DNA of 64,000 bases, from NCBI GenBank assembly GCA_028752905.1, contig JAQNBH010000014.1, positions 21,361,990 through 21,425,989 of the forward strand, read 5' to 3'. Made by a program: the position numbers and the translations under genes. The notes below the pieces were generated by a model, which had not been told where the DNA came from, did not search any database, and saw only the letters and a list, made by a program, of their open reading frames with translations. This DNA is from Cladorhizidae sp. MBARI D1340-BT2. Its lineage: Eukaryota > Porifera > Demospongiae > Poecilosclerida > Cladorhizidae. This document shows positions 33,955 to 45,534 of this stretch, piece after piece (the stretch's first letter is position 1; the number at the start of each line of letters is the position of its first letter).

Positions 33955-36900
33955 GGGATATAGGGCTAGGGATATGGGGCTAGGGGTATACAGCTAGAGA
34001 TATAGAGATAAGGTATAGGGCTAGAGATATAGGATCAGGGTATAGTGTTAGTAGTATATTTAGGGCTAGAGATCAGGATATAGGGCTAGAGATATGGGGC
34101 TAGGGGTATACAGCTAAAGATATAGGGATAAGGTATAGGGCTAGAGATATAGGATCAGGGTATAGCGTTAGGAGTATATTTAGGGCTAGAGATCAGGATA
34201 TAGGGCTAGGGATATGGGGCTCTAGGGGTATACAGCTAGAGATATAGGGATAAGGTACAGGGCTAGAGATATAGGATCAGGGTATAGCGTTAGGAGTATA
34301 GGGCCAGAGATCAGGGTCAGGGTACAGGGCTATGGGGATAGGACTAGAGATACATAAGGTCAGAGTATAGATATATAGGGTCAGGTTATAGGACTAGAGT
34401 TATAGGGCCAGTGTATAGATATAGGGTATAATGCTAGAGATATAGGATCAGGGTATAGGGTTAGATAAATAGGGCCAGGGTATAGGTCTCGAGATATAGA
34501 GCAAGATATAGGTGTCAGGATATAGGGTTAAGATATAGGGTCAGTTTATAGGGTTAGAGATATAGGGCCATGGTATATGGATATATGGGTAGTCAGGGGA
34601 GATATAGGGTCAAGGTATAGAGCTGGAGATAATAATATAGTGTCAGGTTCTAAGGCTAGAGATATAATATAGGGATAGAGATATAGGGTCAGGGTATTGA
34701 GCTAGATATATAGGGCTAGAAATATAGGGTCAGTGTATAGGGCTAGGGGTATAGGGCTAGAGAAATAAGGTCAAGGTATAGGGATAGAGATGTATAGAGT
34801 CAGGTTATAGGGATAGAGGTATAGGGTCAGGGTATAGGCCTATGGATATAGGGCTAGGGACACAGGGCTAGGGATACAGGGCTAGAGATACAGGGTCAGG
34901 GCTACACATTTAGTATTGTAGGGCTAGAGATATAGGGTCAGGATATAGGCTGGGAGTATAGGGCTAGAGATATAGGGTCAGCATATAGGCTGGGAGTATA
35001 GGGCTAGAGATATAGGGTCAGCATATAATGCTATAGATATAGGAATCAGGTGTAGGGCTAGATACATGCAGGATCAGGATATAAGTGCTAGGTCGATAGG
35101 TCTAGAGATCCATAGGTTCAGGGTACGGGATAGAGATATAGGGCCAGTGTATAGGGCTGGAGATATTTAGGGTGACGGTATAGGGCTAGAGATATAGGGT
35201 CCGGATTTAGAGCTAAACAATAGGGTCAAGTTGGCTAGAGATATAGTGTTGGAGATTTAGGGTCCGGGTATAGGGATAGAGATATATTTTCAGCATATAG
35301 GGCTAGAGATATAGGGTGAGCGTATGGGCTAGAGATACATTGTATAAGGCCAGGGTGTATGGTTAGAGATAAATACAGTCAGGGTAAAGGGATAGAGATA
35401 TAGTGTCTGGTTATTAGGGTTATAGTTATAGGGTATGTTTATATGGCAGGGTCAAGGTATAGTATAGGGCTAAGGATATAGGACTAGGGATACAGGGCTG
35501 ATGGTATAGGACTAGCAATATAGGGCTAGGATATAGGGATAGGGATAGAGAGCTAGGGATATAGGGATAGAGAGATAGGGTCAGAGTATAGGGCTTGCGT
35601 ATAAAGCTAGAGATATAGGGTCGGGAAATAGGGATAAAGATATTAGGGTCAGGTTATATTGATACAGTATTATTGGGATAGAGGTATAGGGTCAGGGTAG
35701 AGGGCTAACAGTATAGGGCGCTAGAGATATAGGATCAGGATATATAAGGATAGAGATATTATAGGGTAAGGGTATATGGATAAAGATATAGGGTCAGGAC
35801 ATAGGACTAGAGATACATGGGGTCAGGGTATAGGGATAGAGATATAGGGCCAGGGATATAGGGATAGAGATATAGGGTCAGGGTTTAGAGCTAAACAATA
35901 GGTTCAAGTTATAGGGCTAGAGATATAGTTTTGGAGATTTAGGGTCCGGGTATAGGGATAGAGCTGGGTGGCCTAGAGATACATTGTATAAGGCCAGGGT
36001 GTATGGTTAGAGATAAATACAGTCAGGGTATAGGGATAGAGAGATATTTTCAGCGTATAGGGCTGGAGAGGTAGGGTGAGGGTATATGGAGTTGAGACAG
36101 GAGGCAGGAGAGATGGAGTTGAGACAGGAGGGAGGAGAGATGGAGTTGAGATTGGAGGGAGGAGAGATGGAGTTGAGACTGGAGGGGGGAGAGATGGAGT
36201 TGAGACTGGAGGGGGGAGAGATGGAGTTGAGACAGGAGGGAGGAGAGATGGAGTTGAGACAGGAGGGGGGGAGAGATTATGGGCTAGAGATACATTGTAT
36301 AAGGCCAGGGTGTATGGTTAGAGATAAATACAGTTAGGGTATAGGGATAGAGATATAGGGTCAGGGTATAGGGCTAGAGATATAGGGTCAGGGTATAGGG
36401 TTAGATTTATAGGGTTAGATTTATAGGGTCAGGTTACTGGGCGAGAAAGATAGGGTCAGTGTTTAGGGTTAGAGATGTAGGCTCAATGTATAGGGCTACA
36501 GGTGAGATATAGGGCTAGATATATAGTGTCAAGTTATATGGAGAGTGCCAGGGTATAGGACTAGATATATAGGGCAGGGTATAGTGCTAGAGATATAGTA
36601 GGGTGGTATAGGGCAAGGGGTATATGGCTAGAGATATAAGATCAGAGTATATGGCTGGAGATATAGTTTCAGGGCATAGGGCTAGAGTAATAGGGTGATG
36701 GTAGGGCTAGAGATGTAGGATCAGGGTATAAGGCTAGGATTATAGGGCTAGAGGTGTACGGTTGTGGTATACTAGGGCTAGAGATATAGGGCTAGAGATA
36801 TAGGGTCACGGTACAGGGCTAGAAGTACAGTATAAGTTCATAGTATAGGGCTAAAGACATAGGGCTAGAGATATAAGTTCAGGATATAGGTCTAGAGATA

Positions 36901-36985
36901 TAGGGTCAGGGTATAGGGCTAGAGATATGGGGTAGAGCTAGGTCAGGGTATATGTCTAGATATCTGGCTCAGGGTATAGGGCTAA
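33955..36985 (+). repeat. 3-kb degenerate 27-bp minisatellite
   Basis: About 110 units of GATATAGGGTCAGGGTATAG followed by GGCTAGA, with many substitutions and partial units. Higher-order similarity is visible (for example 33960-34060 repeats at 34080-34200 and 34200-34300, about 120 bp). No gene lies inside. It abuts the 5'-truncated Penelope fragment. Confidence 0.95.
36086..36275 (+). repeat. Purine-only 27-bp subarray inside the minisatellite
   Basis: Seven tight copies of GATGGAGTTGAGACAGGAGG followed by GAGGAGA, also 27 bp, flanked on both sides by normal units. Copies differ at only a few positions (GACAGG/GACTGG/GATTGG). Almost entirely purine on the plus strand. Confidence 0.95.
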
Positions 36986-37004
36986 AGATAGAAACATCTA
37001 AATG

Positions 37005-37545
37005 CAGAAAGGAAGATGAGTACACCAGTATATACCGGCAATGAGGGGTCTAAAAAGAAGGATCCTATGATAGTGATTCCTTATGCAACAGGGATGAGTG
37101 AACATATCAGGAGGCTCTGGAGGATCTTCAGACCAGGAAGAGCTCTGAGGATACAACTGAGCAGAGTGAATGATGTTTTACCAGCTAATATGCACTCATG
37201 AGTTGTATACCGCATTCCTTGAAGTTGTGGGAAATACTACATAGGGGAGACCATCAGAAGATTGCAGACCAGAGTGAAAGAACATCAAGATGCCTATAGA
37301 AATTTTAATAAAGAGAAGTCTGCAATTGCTGAGCATGCATGGGATAATGGACATCCTATTTTGTGGGAGGAAGCCACTATCTTGGAACAGGCCAGAAGAC
37401 AGAAGGAACTGCTAGTGAAGGAGGCATTGCACATCGGCCTAGCACCAAAGTGAGAGCGGTTCAATCGAGACTGTGGAATGGACTTGCCTGGCTGCTGGGG
37501 AGCCACTCTCAAGAGCCTGAACTTGAAGCCACGGTCACCATAATT
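37005..37545 (+). pseudogene. Penelope-like retroelement, GIY-YIG endonuclease end, copy 1
   Basis: The frame reads through a TGA at 37199 into VVYRIP-SCGKYYIGETIRR, followed by LQTRVKEHQDA, AIAEHAWDNGHPILWEEA and a C-terminal DCGMDLPGCWGATLKSLNLK. This is the GIY-YIG endonuclease that lies downstream of the reverse transcriptase in Penelope-like elements. A second stop replaces the cysteine before SCGKYY. The reverse transcriptase is absent: the element starts abruptly at the minisatellite, as expected for 5' truncation. Copy 2 lies at 59000-59545. Confidence 0.8.
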
Positions 37546-37683
37546 ATTACTTTTATTATCATTATCATTATATTTTATCATTATATTTTTAATTTTTTAA
37601 TTTGTTATCTGTTAATTATTTAAATGTTATTATTGTTGTTGTTGTTCTACTACTAACACTATTATTGTTGTTGTTGTTTATAT

Positions 37684-37812
<129 letters not shown>

Positions 37813-38084
37813 TTTTTAATTTTAAATAGTATGTTGTTATCCAATACAATTAATGAATAAATAGATTAATAAATGGAAGTCACTCCCTAAGGCCCCCCAA
37901 GATCGAAGTGGCATTCCCACACTGTACTGCCATCGATAAGCGCTGCAGGAGGTAAGCGGTAGCATGGCTGTCACCAGTCTCTCTCCTCAGACGTTTCCCA
38001 AGATCTTTAAGGAATTTTTTTAATTAATTTATTTTTTTTGGTTTTTTAATTATTTTATTATTATTTATTAAATTTTTAATTATT

Positions 38085-38480
38085 AAAATCAAAATCACCT
38101 TTCTCAATAATACAATTTGAAGTTGGTTATTGAGAAGGTGATTTTAATATATTATTATGTCAACTGAGAGTTCATTGTGAGTTTTTATTTATTGTTCATT
38201 TAATTTTTTATATTTTTTATACATTTATTGTTATTGTTATTACTATTCTTCTTCTTATTATTATTATTGCTTATTTTTTATTTTTTTTATTGTTTTATTT
38301 TACATCCTGTGCACATACTATATATATAGGCGCGTGTACAGGCACATGGTGGATAGTATATAGCAGGCTTCATTATTCCGATGAAGGCTAGAGAATCAAG
38401 TCGAAACGTCAATTTGAAGTTGATTATTGAGAAGGTAATTTTAATGTTATGTCAACTGAGAGTTCATTGAGAGACAATGA
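38085..38480 (+). mobile_element. Penelope terminal sequences
   Basis: 38093-38150 is a small palindrome (AATCACCTTTCTCAATAA / TTATTGAGAAGGTGATT). 38376-38478 holds GATGAAGGCTAGAGAATCAA with GTCGAAACGTC, then TTGAAGTTGATTATTGAGAA and TATGTCAACTGAGAGTTCAT. The same terminal module follows copy 2 at 59770 and stands alone at 39696 and 44412. Confidence 0.65.
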
Positions 38481-38659
38481 ATATTATTACTGTACAACTA
38501 TTCCTCTATATAAATACAAGTGTTAGAGTGGGATCATTTTTCTATAGTTATTATACTTACTTATTAGAGGTTTCTGGGATTGTCTATACTTCAGTGAAAT
38601 AGCAACTCCTATATTAACACCGGTCATGTTTGATCATTGCAACCATCACTATCGATAAG

Positions 38660-39310
38660 ATAACTTCACAAGGTGATTGTTGCCTGGCACCCTCCACATA
38701 TATACAGAACTCCACAAGGTGATGGTTGCCTGGCTCACTCCTACCCTTTCCATATATATCTTTCCATATATATCTACACATGCCTTGTGTATATATATAA
38801 TATATATATATATATATTATATATACAAGCCTTGTGTGTATATATATGGAGAGGGTTGCTGTGAGCCAGGCAACCATCACCTTCAGCTCACTCCCACCCC
38901 CCCACCCTCCCGACCCCCCACCCCCGACCAGCCCATATATATATAACTCGACAAGGTGATTGACCTACCTCACTGCAATCCTCCACTTTGATAATTCACA
39001 AACTAGCTCACTCTAACTCTGCCCATTTGAAACCACCTCCACAAAGTGATGGTGGTTGCTAGCTCACTTCAACCCTCCTCATAGATATCTCCACAGGGTG
39101 ATGGTTGCCAAGCTCACTTCAACCCTCCGCATCAATATCTCCACAAGGGCATAGTTGCATAGCTCACTCGATCCCTACCCATAGATCCACAAGGTGATGT
39201 GCCTTGTTCACTTCAACTCCCCCATAGATAACTGCATGAAGTGACGTCTACCCAGCTTACTACAATGCTCCCCATGAGTAAATCCACATCGTAATGGTTG
39301 TCTAGTTCCC
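38660..39310 (+). repeat. 48-bp minisatellite, left block, with inverted-repeat core
   Basis: Degenerate copies of ACTCCACAAGGTGATGGTTG followed by CCTAGCTCACTCCAACCCTC. At 38716-38759 and 38840-38883, 44-bp arms are inverted copies (about five mismatches) flanking a TA-rich centre with TATATA runs. Confidence 0.85.
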
Positions 39311-39695
39311 ATACAGGGCCAGACCAAGTGGTCAGGCAAAGGCCTGGCCAATAGGTGGGCATATCAATGGTTTGTTTTGTACAGTGACTCACTGAATTTC
39401 TGTTGTTGGAGTTTTCAAATGCAAAATGTAATTTCAGTGTTGTGACTGGCAACACTTCTTCAACAAGGTTAATTTTTGCCACCCTGTATAGAGTGTAAAT
39501 AGGTTGGTTGACCTTAGAGTCAGACATCAAGTTGGCCCAAGCTTTTGGTTTTCAAAGCACTCTAAAGAAAAACATATTTTCAAACATCTTGGTTTGAACA
39601 GATTCGGACTACTGTCATACTTGTGTGATGAGTTTCAAGCAGAACAAAATGAGGACTTCAATATATAGCAATTTTCTCAGTTGACATAATAACAT

Positions 39696-39850
39696 TACAA
39701 TAACCTTCTCAATAATCAATTTCAAATTGTATTCTCTCGGCTATTCGACTAGGGTTCTAGCTTTCATCATTATTCCTGATGAAGGCTAGAGCACATAGTC
39801 CAAACGTGGAGAGAATACAATTTGAAGTTGATTATTGAGAAAGTTATTGT
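39696..39850. mobile_element. Isolated Penelope terminus palindrome
   Basis: Arms of about 75 bp, from ACAATAACCTTCTCAATAAT to its inverse ATTATTGAGAAAGTTATTGT, meet at a TTCATCATTATTCCTGATGA centre. The right arm contains CTGATGA at 39776-39782, a short hairpin and CCAAACGTGGAGAG, compared below with hammerhead cores. Confidence 0.65.
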
Positions 39851-41040
39851 GAAAGAAATTTTGTTCAGTTTCTCAAGTATGACGGTGATGCATTAGCCAT
39901 GAACTGGTTGCAGAGGAAGATCAACAAATATACATCTCATGAGATTCAAAATGATAATTTGAAGATTCTTGCTCTAGTTATATAGTAATCTCAAAAAATC
40001 ACCCTTTTTAATTATGATCGATGAAACTACTGATATCACAAATTGTGAGCAAGTCACTATCGAGTTGATGATGATTTTGAAGTGTATGCCGAGTTTATTC
40101 CGCTTTCTATTGATGCTGGATATCCTACAAGAGTAATCGAGGACTGTGATAAAGCTGGACTTGCCAATCAGAAAACTTCATGGCCAATTATTATGGATGC
40201 AGCATGATGACAGGAGTTGCTAATAGAATATCAAGAGGAACCACGTGCTGTGCTGAAATGGGTATTTGTTAAATCTTTCTGCTAATACTGTAACACTTGT
40301 CAAAAAGTTGTAAGTTATGAAAGACTCCATGGATACACACAAGATAATAAAGCTGGCTTAATTTTCACCTAAATGTGACAGTCTTCCATGTCCATAATGC
40401 TGAAAATGATAAGCTGTCTGACTCTCAGTTACCTCGTTCAAAACTTCATTGCCTACTTACTAACTCTCTCTTAAGCATTAATTGAGTACTTGGAAAGAAG
40501 TTTTTGAGGCCAAGTCACAAATTGAAAGCGTGAGAACATAAATGATTTTATCTTTGATGGTTCTTACACATACTGATAATCTCAGTCAAACTTTAAGATG
40601 CAGAACCTTTAGCAGCAGAAACCCAAGACATAGGTAGCATTGTTACTTGCACACTTGAGAAGCTGCAAAAAGACAAGTCTTTTTATTTATTTTGGTCTAA
40701 GGTCGGTGAAGACTATGAAATTGAAGAACCTTACTTGCCTCATCAGCATAAAATACACAAGGTATGATGATGGTACCGATGGAGATTTTCACACTGATGT
40801 AGTAAAAGTTGTACTATCGTCAACAATCCTTTGATCTTGTAGTGGAAGATCAGCCAGGATATATACAGAATCTACCATAATTTCTTTTGAAAGACGTCGC
40901 AGTGGAATTTGATTCCTTTTGTTGTTTTTACAAAGATGACTTCGATCCTGAGGTTCTTCGAGTACACGTCAATAAGGAGTTTAAAGGACAAAATTGAATG
41001 AAAGATGCTGCAAAGGAATTCATCGGCAATTCAGGATAGG
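39850..41040 (+). pseudogene. hAT transposase remnant (ZMYM/TTF type)
   Basis: Read with frame corrections: NWLQRKINKYTSHEIQNDNL, then MIDETTDITNCEQVTIELM (catalytic first-acid block), PLSIDAGYPTRVIEDCD, DKSFYLFWSKVGEDYEIEEP with YLPHQHKIHK, and GDFHTDV near 40785. The order matches hAT transposases of TTF-finger proteins. Many stops and frameshifts; both ends are missing. It sits between two blocks of the 48-bp minisatellite and starts at the right edge of a Penelope palindrome. Confidence 0.55.
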
Positions 41041-41109
41041 CTAAAAAAAAATTGAATGCTAAAGTAGTAGTCAACTCTATGTTTAGTTTAGTTTGTGTGT
41101 GTCACTGAT

Positions 41110-42730
41110 GTGCAAGGAGCAATTCTTCTTTCCACTCACTCCAAACCTCCCTACAGGTAACTCCACAAGGACATGGTTGCCTAGCGCTCCACAACACTCG
41201 CCATAGATAACTCCACAAAGTGATGGTTGCCTCATAACCCACTCCAAACCTCCCCATAGATAACCCCACAAGTAATGGTTGCTTATCTCACTCAAACCCT
41301 ACCTACAGATAACCCCACAAGGTGATGGATACCTAGGTCACTCCCATTGATATCCCCACAAGGTGATGGTTACCTAGCTCACTCCTTCCCATAGATAACT
41401 CCACAAGCCCATGGTTGTCCAGCTACTCCAACCCTCCCATAGATAACCCATGGTTGTCCAGCTACTCCAACCCCCCATAGATAACTCCACAAGGCCATGG
41501 TTGTCCAGCTACTCCAACCCTCCCATAGATAACTCCACAAGGCCATGGTTGTCCAGCTACTCCAACCCTCCCATAGATAACTCCAAAAGACCATGGTTGT
41601 CCAGCTACTCCAACCCTCCCATAGATAACTCCACAAGGCCATGGTTGTCCAGCTACTCCAACCCTCCCATAGATAACTCTACAAGGCCATGGTTGTCTAG
41701 CTACTCCAACCCTCCCATAGATAACTCCACAAAGTGATGGTTGCATAGCTTACACCAACACTCCCCAAACATAACTCTGCAAGGTAATTGTCAACTAGCT
41801 CACTCCAACCTTCCATTAGACAACTACACGAGGTGATGTTTTTCTAGCTCCATCCATCTCTCCCATTGATGCCTCCACAAGGTGATGGTAGTATTATAGC
41901 TCACTTCAACTCTTTCCATATATATATATCTTCCACCCACCCTCCTAATAGATAACTCCACAAGTGATGGTAGTATTATAGCTTACTCCAACTCTCCCCA
42001 TATATATATATATATATATATATATCTTCCACAAGGTGATGGGTGCCTAGCTCCTCCAAACCTCCCCATAGCTAACTCCCAAGGTGATTGTTGCTTACAC
42101 CACTCCCAATAGATAAACACACCAGGTGATTGTTTCGTAGCTCAATCCAACTCGCCCCATTGTTACCTCCACAAGGAACCTCCCCATAGGTAACTTTACA
42201 ATGAGATGGTTGCCTACATGTAGCTCACTCCAAACCTCCCAATATAAAACTCCAACAAGGTACTAGTTCATTCCTCCCAATAGATAATTCTACAATGTGT
42301 GATAGTTGCTTATAACTCCAACCCTTCCCGTAGATATCTTCACAAGTTAATGGCTACATAGCTCACTCCAACCCTTCCTGTAGATCTCTTCACAAGTTAA
42401 TGGCTGCATAGCTCACTCAACTCAGGACTCCGAAACGTAATTCCACAGGGTAACGGTTGCCTAGTTCACTCCAACAACAATATGATGTTACTTAGCTTAC
42501 TCCAACTCTACCCATTTATAAGTCCACGAGGTAATAGTTCCTTAGATCGCTCCAAATCTCCCCATTTATATATTCACAAGGTTGACCAGCTCACTCCAAC
42601 CCTCCCTTAGATATCTCCTCAAGGACATGGTTTCCTAGGTAATTCAGCCCTTCCCATAGATAACTTCACAAGGTGATGGTTGAGTTCAATCCAACCGTGC
42701 CCATTTATAACTCCACAAGTTCAGGAAAAT
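41110..42730 (+). repeat. 48-bp minisatellite, main block
   Basis: Around 30 units. 41400-41740 is the most regular part, with six near-identical copies of CATGGTTGTCCAGCTACTCC followed by AACCCTCCCATAGATAACTC. Outer units are more diverged and include (TA)n runs at 41920-41935 and 41999-42025. The unit length is a multiple of three, so long repetitive frames appear on both strands; they are not genes. Confidence 0.92.
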
Positions 42731-42988
42731 TGAACAGGTTAGGGAGTAACTAAATTGCAAAGTGCAGAAGGCGGTTCATTACAGTATTCACTTATTTTCT
42801 TACTGTAAACAGTGTGGTAACCTACTGTCTGACACACACAAGTTTCTGATATAATTTAGACACCCACCTTTTGGGGAGAGGAAAGGACTATGGGTAAGAA
42901 GTTGTGGGAGAATAAATTGTTTTGCTGGACTGTTAGTCCAACATAAAGTAAAAAGTAAATATATAGGAGCACTTTACTTGGAAGTTAA

Positions 42989-43752
42989 GGGGGGACATCT
43001 GCATTTAAAAAAAATTTTTTTTTTTACCTGTGGTTACAACTTTAGAGCTCAGTAGATTCTGCAAACTTCATGGTATGGACTTGATATATAGCTCAAAAGA
43101 TAGGTCTCTCTGTGTGCTCTCTTTTGATACTAAAATGTGTTTCATAGGTATAACTATAGGCAAGTTACTAGACCCTAAAGCGGAGTGACCACAAAAACCT
43201 GAAGCGCTCCAACCTCCATAGAAACCACTCTGAGGTGCGAAGTGCAAAAAAATTAAAAATGGTACGAGTGGCTAGAGGAAGCTCTAGAGTACACAAGGAG
43301 TATATTGAGCAGGCGTGAAAAATTTATTACCTGGTCAAGCGCGCGGTTGGAAAATTGAAGGCGTCGCCTCGTCAACGCCTTCAATTTTCCAACCGCGCGC
43401 TTGACCACGTTAATAAATTTTTCACGCCTGCTCAATATACTCCTTGTGTACTCTAGAGCTTCCTCTAGCCACTCGTACCATTTTTAATTTTTTTGCACTT
43501 CGCACCTCAGAGTGGTTTCTATGGAGGTTGGAGCGCTTCAGGTTTTTGTGGTCACTCCGCTTTAGGGTCTAGTAACTTGCCTATAGTTATACCTATGAAA
43601 CACATTTTAGTATCAAAAGAGAGCACACAGAGAGACCTATCTTTTGAGCTATATATCAAGTCCATACCATGAAGTTTGCAGAATCTACTGAGCTCTAAAG
43701 TTGTAACCACAGGTAAAAAAAAATTTTTAAAAAAAAATGCAGATGTCCCCCC
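42989..43752. mobile_element. 764-bp TTAA fold-back element, nearly perfect palindrome
   Basis: Both sides are flanked by TTAA (42985-42988 and 43753-43756). The ends are GGGGGGACATCTGCATTT and AATGCAGATGTCCCCCC. The two arms, about 377 bp each, match almost base for base, with a loop of about 10 bp near 43365-43380 (between GAAGGCGT and ACGCCTTC). Only a few differences are seen (A/T run lengths; ACCTGGTC versus GACCACGT). TTAA targets and G-rich ends fit Kolobok/T2-type or piggyBac-type MITEs. No coding sequence. Confidence 0.9.
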
Positions 43753-43818
43753 TTAAAGTGACAGATAGAATTTAGGGTAGCATAAAGCAAAAATAGATAC
43801 CAAAACTACAAATGATAG

Positions 43819-44150
43819 TTACACCTTCAAATCAGATGTGGCAAAATATTCTTCCGAGTCCTTTAGTTTAATAACACACAATGAATTGTCTCGGACCAAA
43901 GTGCCGTCCACCTTCTCTGCACCACACTTGCTAGAGAATACATAATCTGTTGGCACAGGCTTCAGGCAGTCACAGTAAGCCAGGCCAACATGAGTACTCT
44001 GTGCTATTTCTGTTCCATCAGCTTCAAACACAGGAATCAAGTCCTTCTCAAAACAATTCACGGCGAATGTTTTGGCTTTTTGGACATCCTCCTCAGGAAC
44101 AACAAGTTTAAGCTCCTTCTTTTGTGGACCTTTGACCAAGCTAAACATTA
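43819..44150 (-). CDS. Probable 3' exon of an unknown protein
   Basis: A minus-strand open frame of about 109 codons ends at TAG-like context 43819 and begins after a good 3' splice site (TTTCTAATGTTTAG). The sequence is non-repetitive and of balanced composition (for example EEDVQKAKTFAVNCFEKDLI and DGTEIAQSTHVGLAYCDCL), with four cysteines. It looks like real coding sequence, but I do not recognise the family. Upstream exons on the minus strand were not identified in 44160-45370. Confidence 0.45.
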
Positions 44151-44411
44151 GAAAAACACAAATAAGGAAATAATATTATATGGAAACAAAATAAGCATTT
44201 GCATGCACGGCAACCAGTGTTCTTCCTAGATTTCTGTAAGGGATATGGGCATGTCATCAGTGGAATGGTGGACTAGTAATCATGATTGACTGTTTTGGGG
44301 GGTTAATTTGGGGGGTCTGGTCCTATATTCTTCATTGTATTTACAGGTTGCAGGAGGTTCACTAGAATAGACATAATATTATCTCAATGAACTCTCACTT
44401 GGCACTACTGC

Positions 44412-44554
44412 CCTTCTCAATAATCAACTTGAAATTGTATTCTCTCGACGTTTCAACTAGATGCTTTAGCCTTCATCAGGAATAATGATGAAGGTTAGAG
44501 CATCTAGTCGAAACGTCGAGAGAATACAATTTCAAGTTGATTAATTGGGAAGGT
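44412..44554. mobile_element. Penelope terminus palindrome, best preserved
   Basis: The left arm CTTCTCAATAATCAACTTGA ... CGACGTTTCAACTAGATGCT ... CCTTCATCA and the right arm TGATGAAGGTTAGAGCATCT ... AGTCGAAACGTCGAGAGAAT ... CAAGTTGATTAATTGGGAAG are inverted copies about 68 bp long with a 5-7-bp centre. On the minus strand the left arm has CTGATGA, a hairpin, GAAAC and GTC in order. Confidence 0.75.
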
Positions 44555-44569
44555 TATTGTAAGACATAA

Positions 44570-45534
44570 TATTGTTAAATGTGAAAGAACTGTGTATGAA
44601 TCAGCATACAGCATCATGTAATCAGCAATACATAATATGATTGACATACAGTGCATATTCTATATATAGTATCAGGCTGAAGCCTCAATGCTCAATAGTA
44701 CATGTAAATACCACTTTTCTTGAAATATCCATCGCTGAAGTAACTGTTGTGTTAATGTTTACAATGAACATTCCGGTAGAATGGGTTTCATCAATACAGA
44801 GAGAAACAAAAAAGGTGACCATATAGGTGAAAAGTGAGGGCTAAGTTATAATCTTTCTGAGGGTGCACCGCGTCCCCAAGCCAAAGTCAGTCTCCATCTA
44901 AACTGCAGTGATGTATCACTCACTCTTACCATGCTTCTCTAAAGGCATGTCAACACTGCACAAGTCAATGACCATTAATTCGGACACAGTAGGCCGTGTC
45001 CACACAGAATTCAAATTAATATAAAGTGCATTAACCTGATCCACCTCGATAGGTGGTTTGAGTTGAATTAGAACATTAAATTAAAGCATTGAAACAACCA
45101 CGTCAGTATGAGTTGATTTTTTTCTTCTCACTCATGTTTTCATGATGCTGCAGTTGGGTACTGTGGAGCTAGCTATATACTATCTGTGGCCTGTGGCCAA
45201 ACAGACTAGCTAAGAGTAGTGAGCTAGACCAACTACATATAGCTAAAGAACTGTTGCTGTGTTTATACACTGTGCATCAGGACTTCTGAAGTTTGTGCAG
45301 TCGCAACCTTCGTTGGTTCTACCATTCCCTCAGCTCCCTCCTCTTTCTTCTCTGTAGAAAATGTTTCTTGCGCATCAGTACAGTAGAGGTGAAAAAAACA
45401 TGCCAGTTGTGTTTATTTTGAACGCACGTAGACGCTTACCATTTCCAACCATTACTAAAAGCTAAAGAAGTACCCCATGAAATCATGAAACCCACCAACC
45501 TCCTATTCCAGTAACTTCAGCTCACGAGCTGCGG
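44570..45534. other. No gene; Tc1-like terminus
   Basis: At 45381 TACAGTAGAGGTGAAAAAAA resembles Tc1/mariner-type ends (TA then CAGT.G.GG..AAAA) and the sequences at 61731 and 63135. No transposase follows. The rest shows no supported feature. Confidence 0.35.

Noticed and set aside
36076..36337. Glu/Gly-rich repeat proteins
   Set aside because: Products of the 27-bp purine subarray; no start context or domain.
41379..41746. Three overlapping repetitive open frames of about 90 codons on both strands
   Set aside because: The 48-bp repeat unit is a multiple of three and lacks stops in these frames; no gene evidence.
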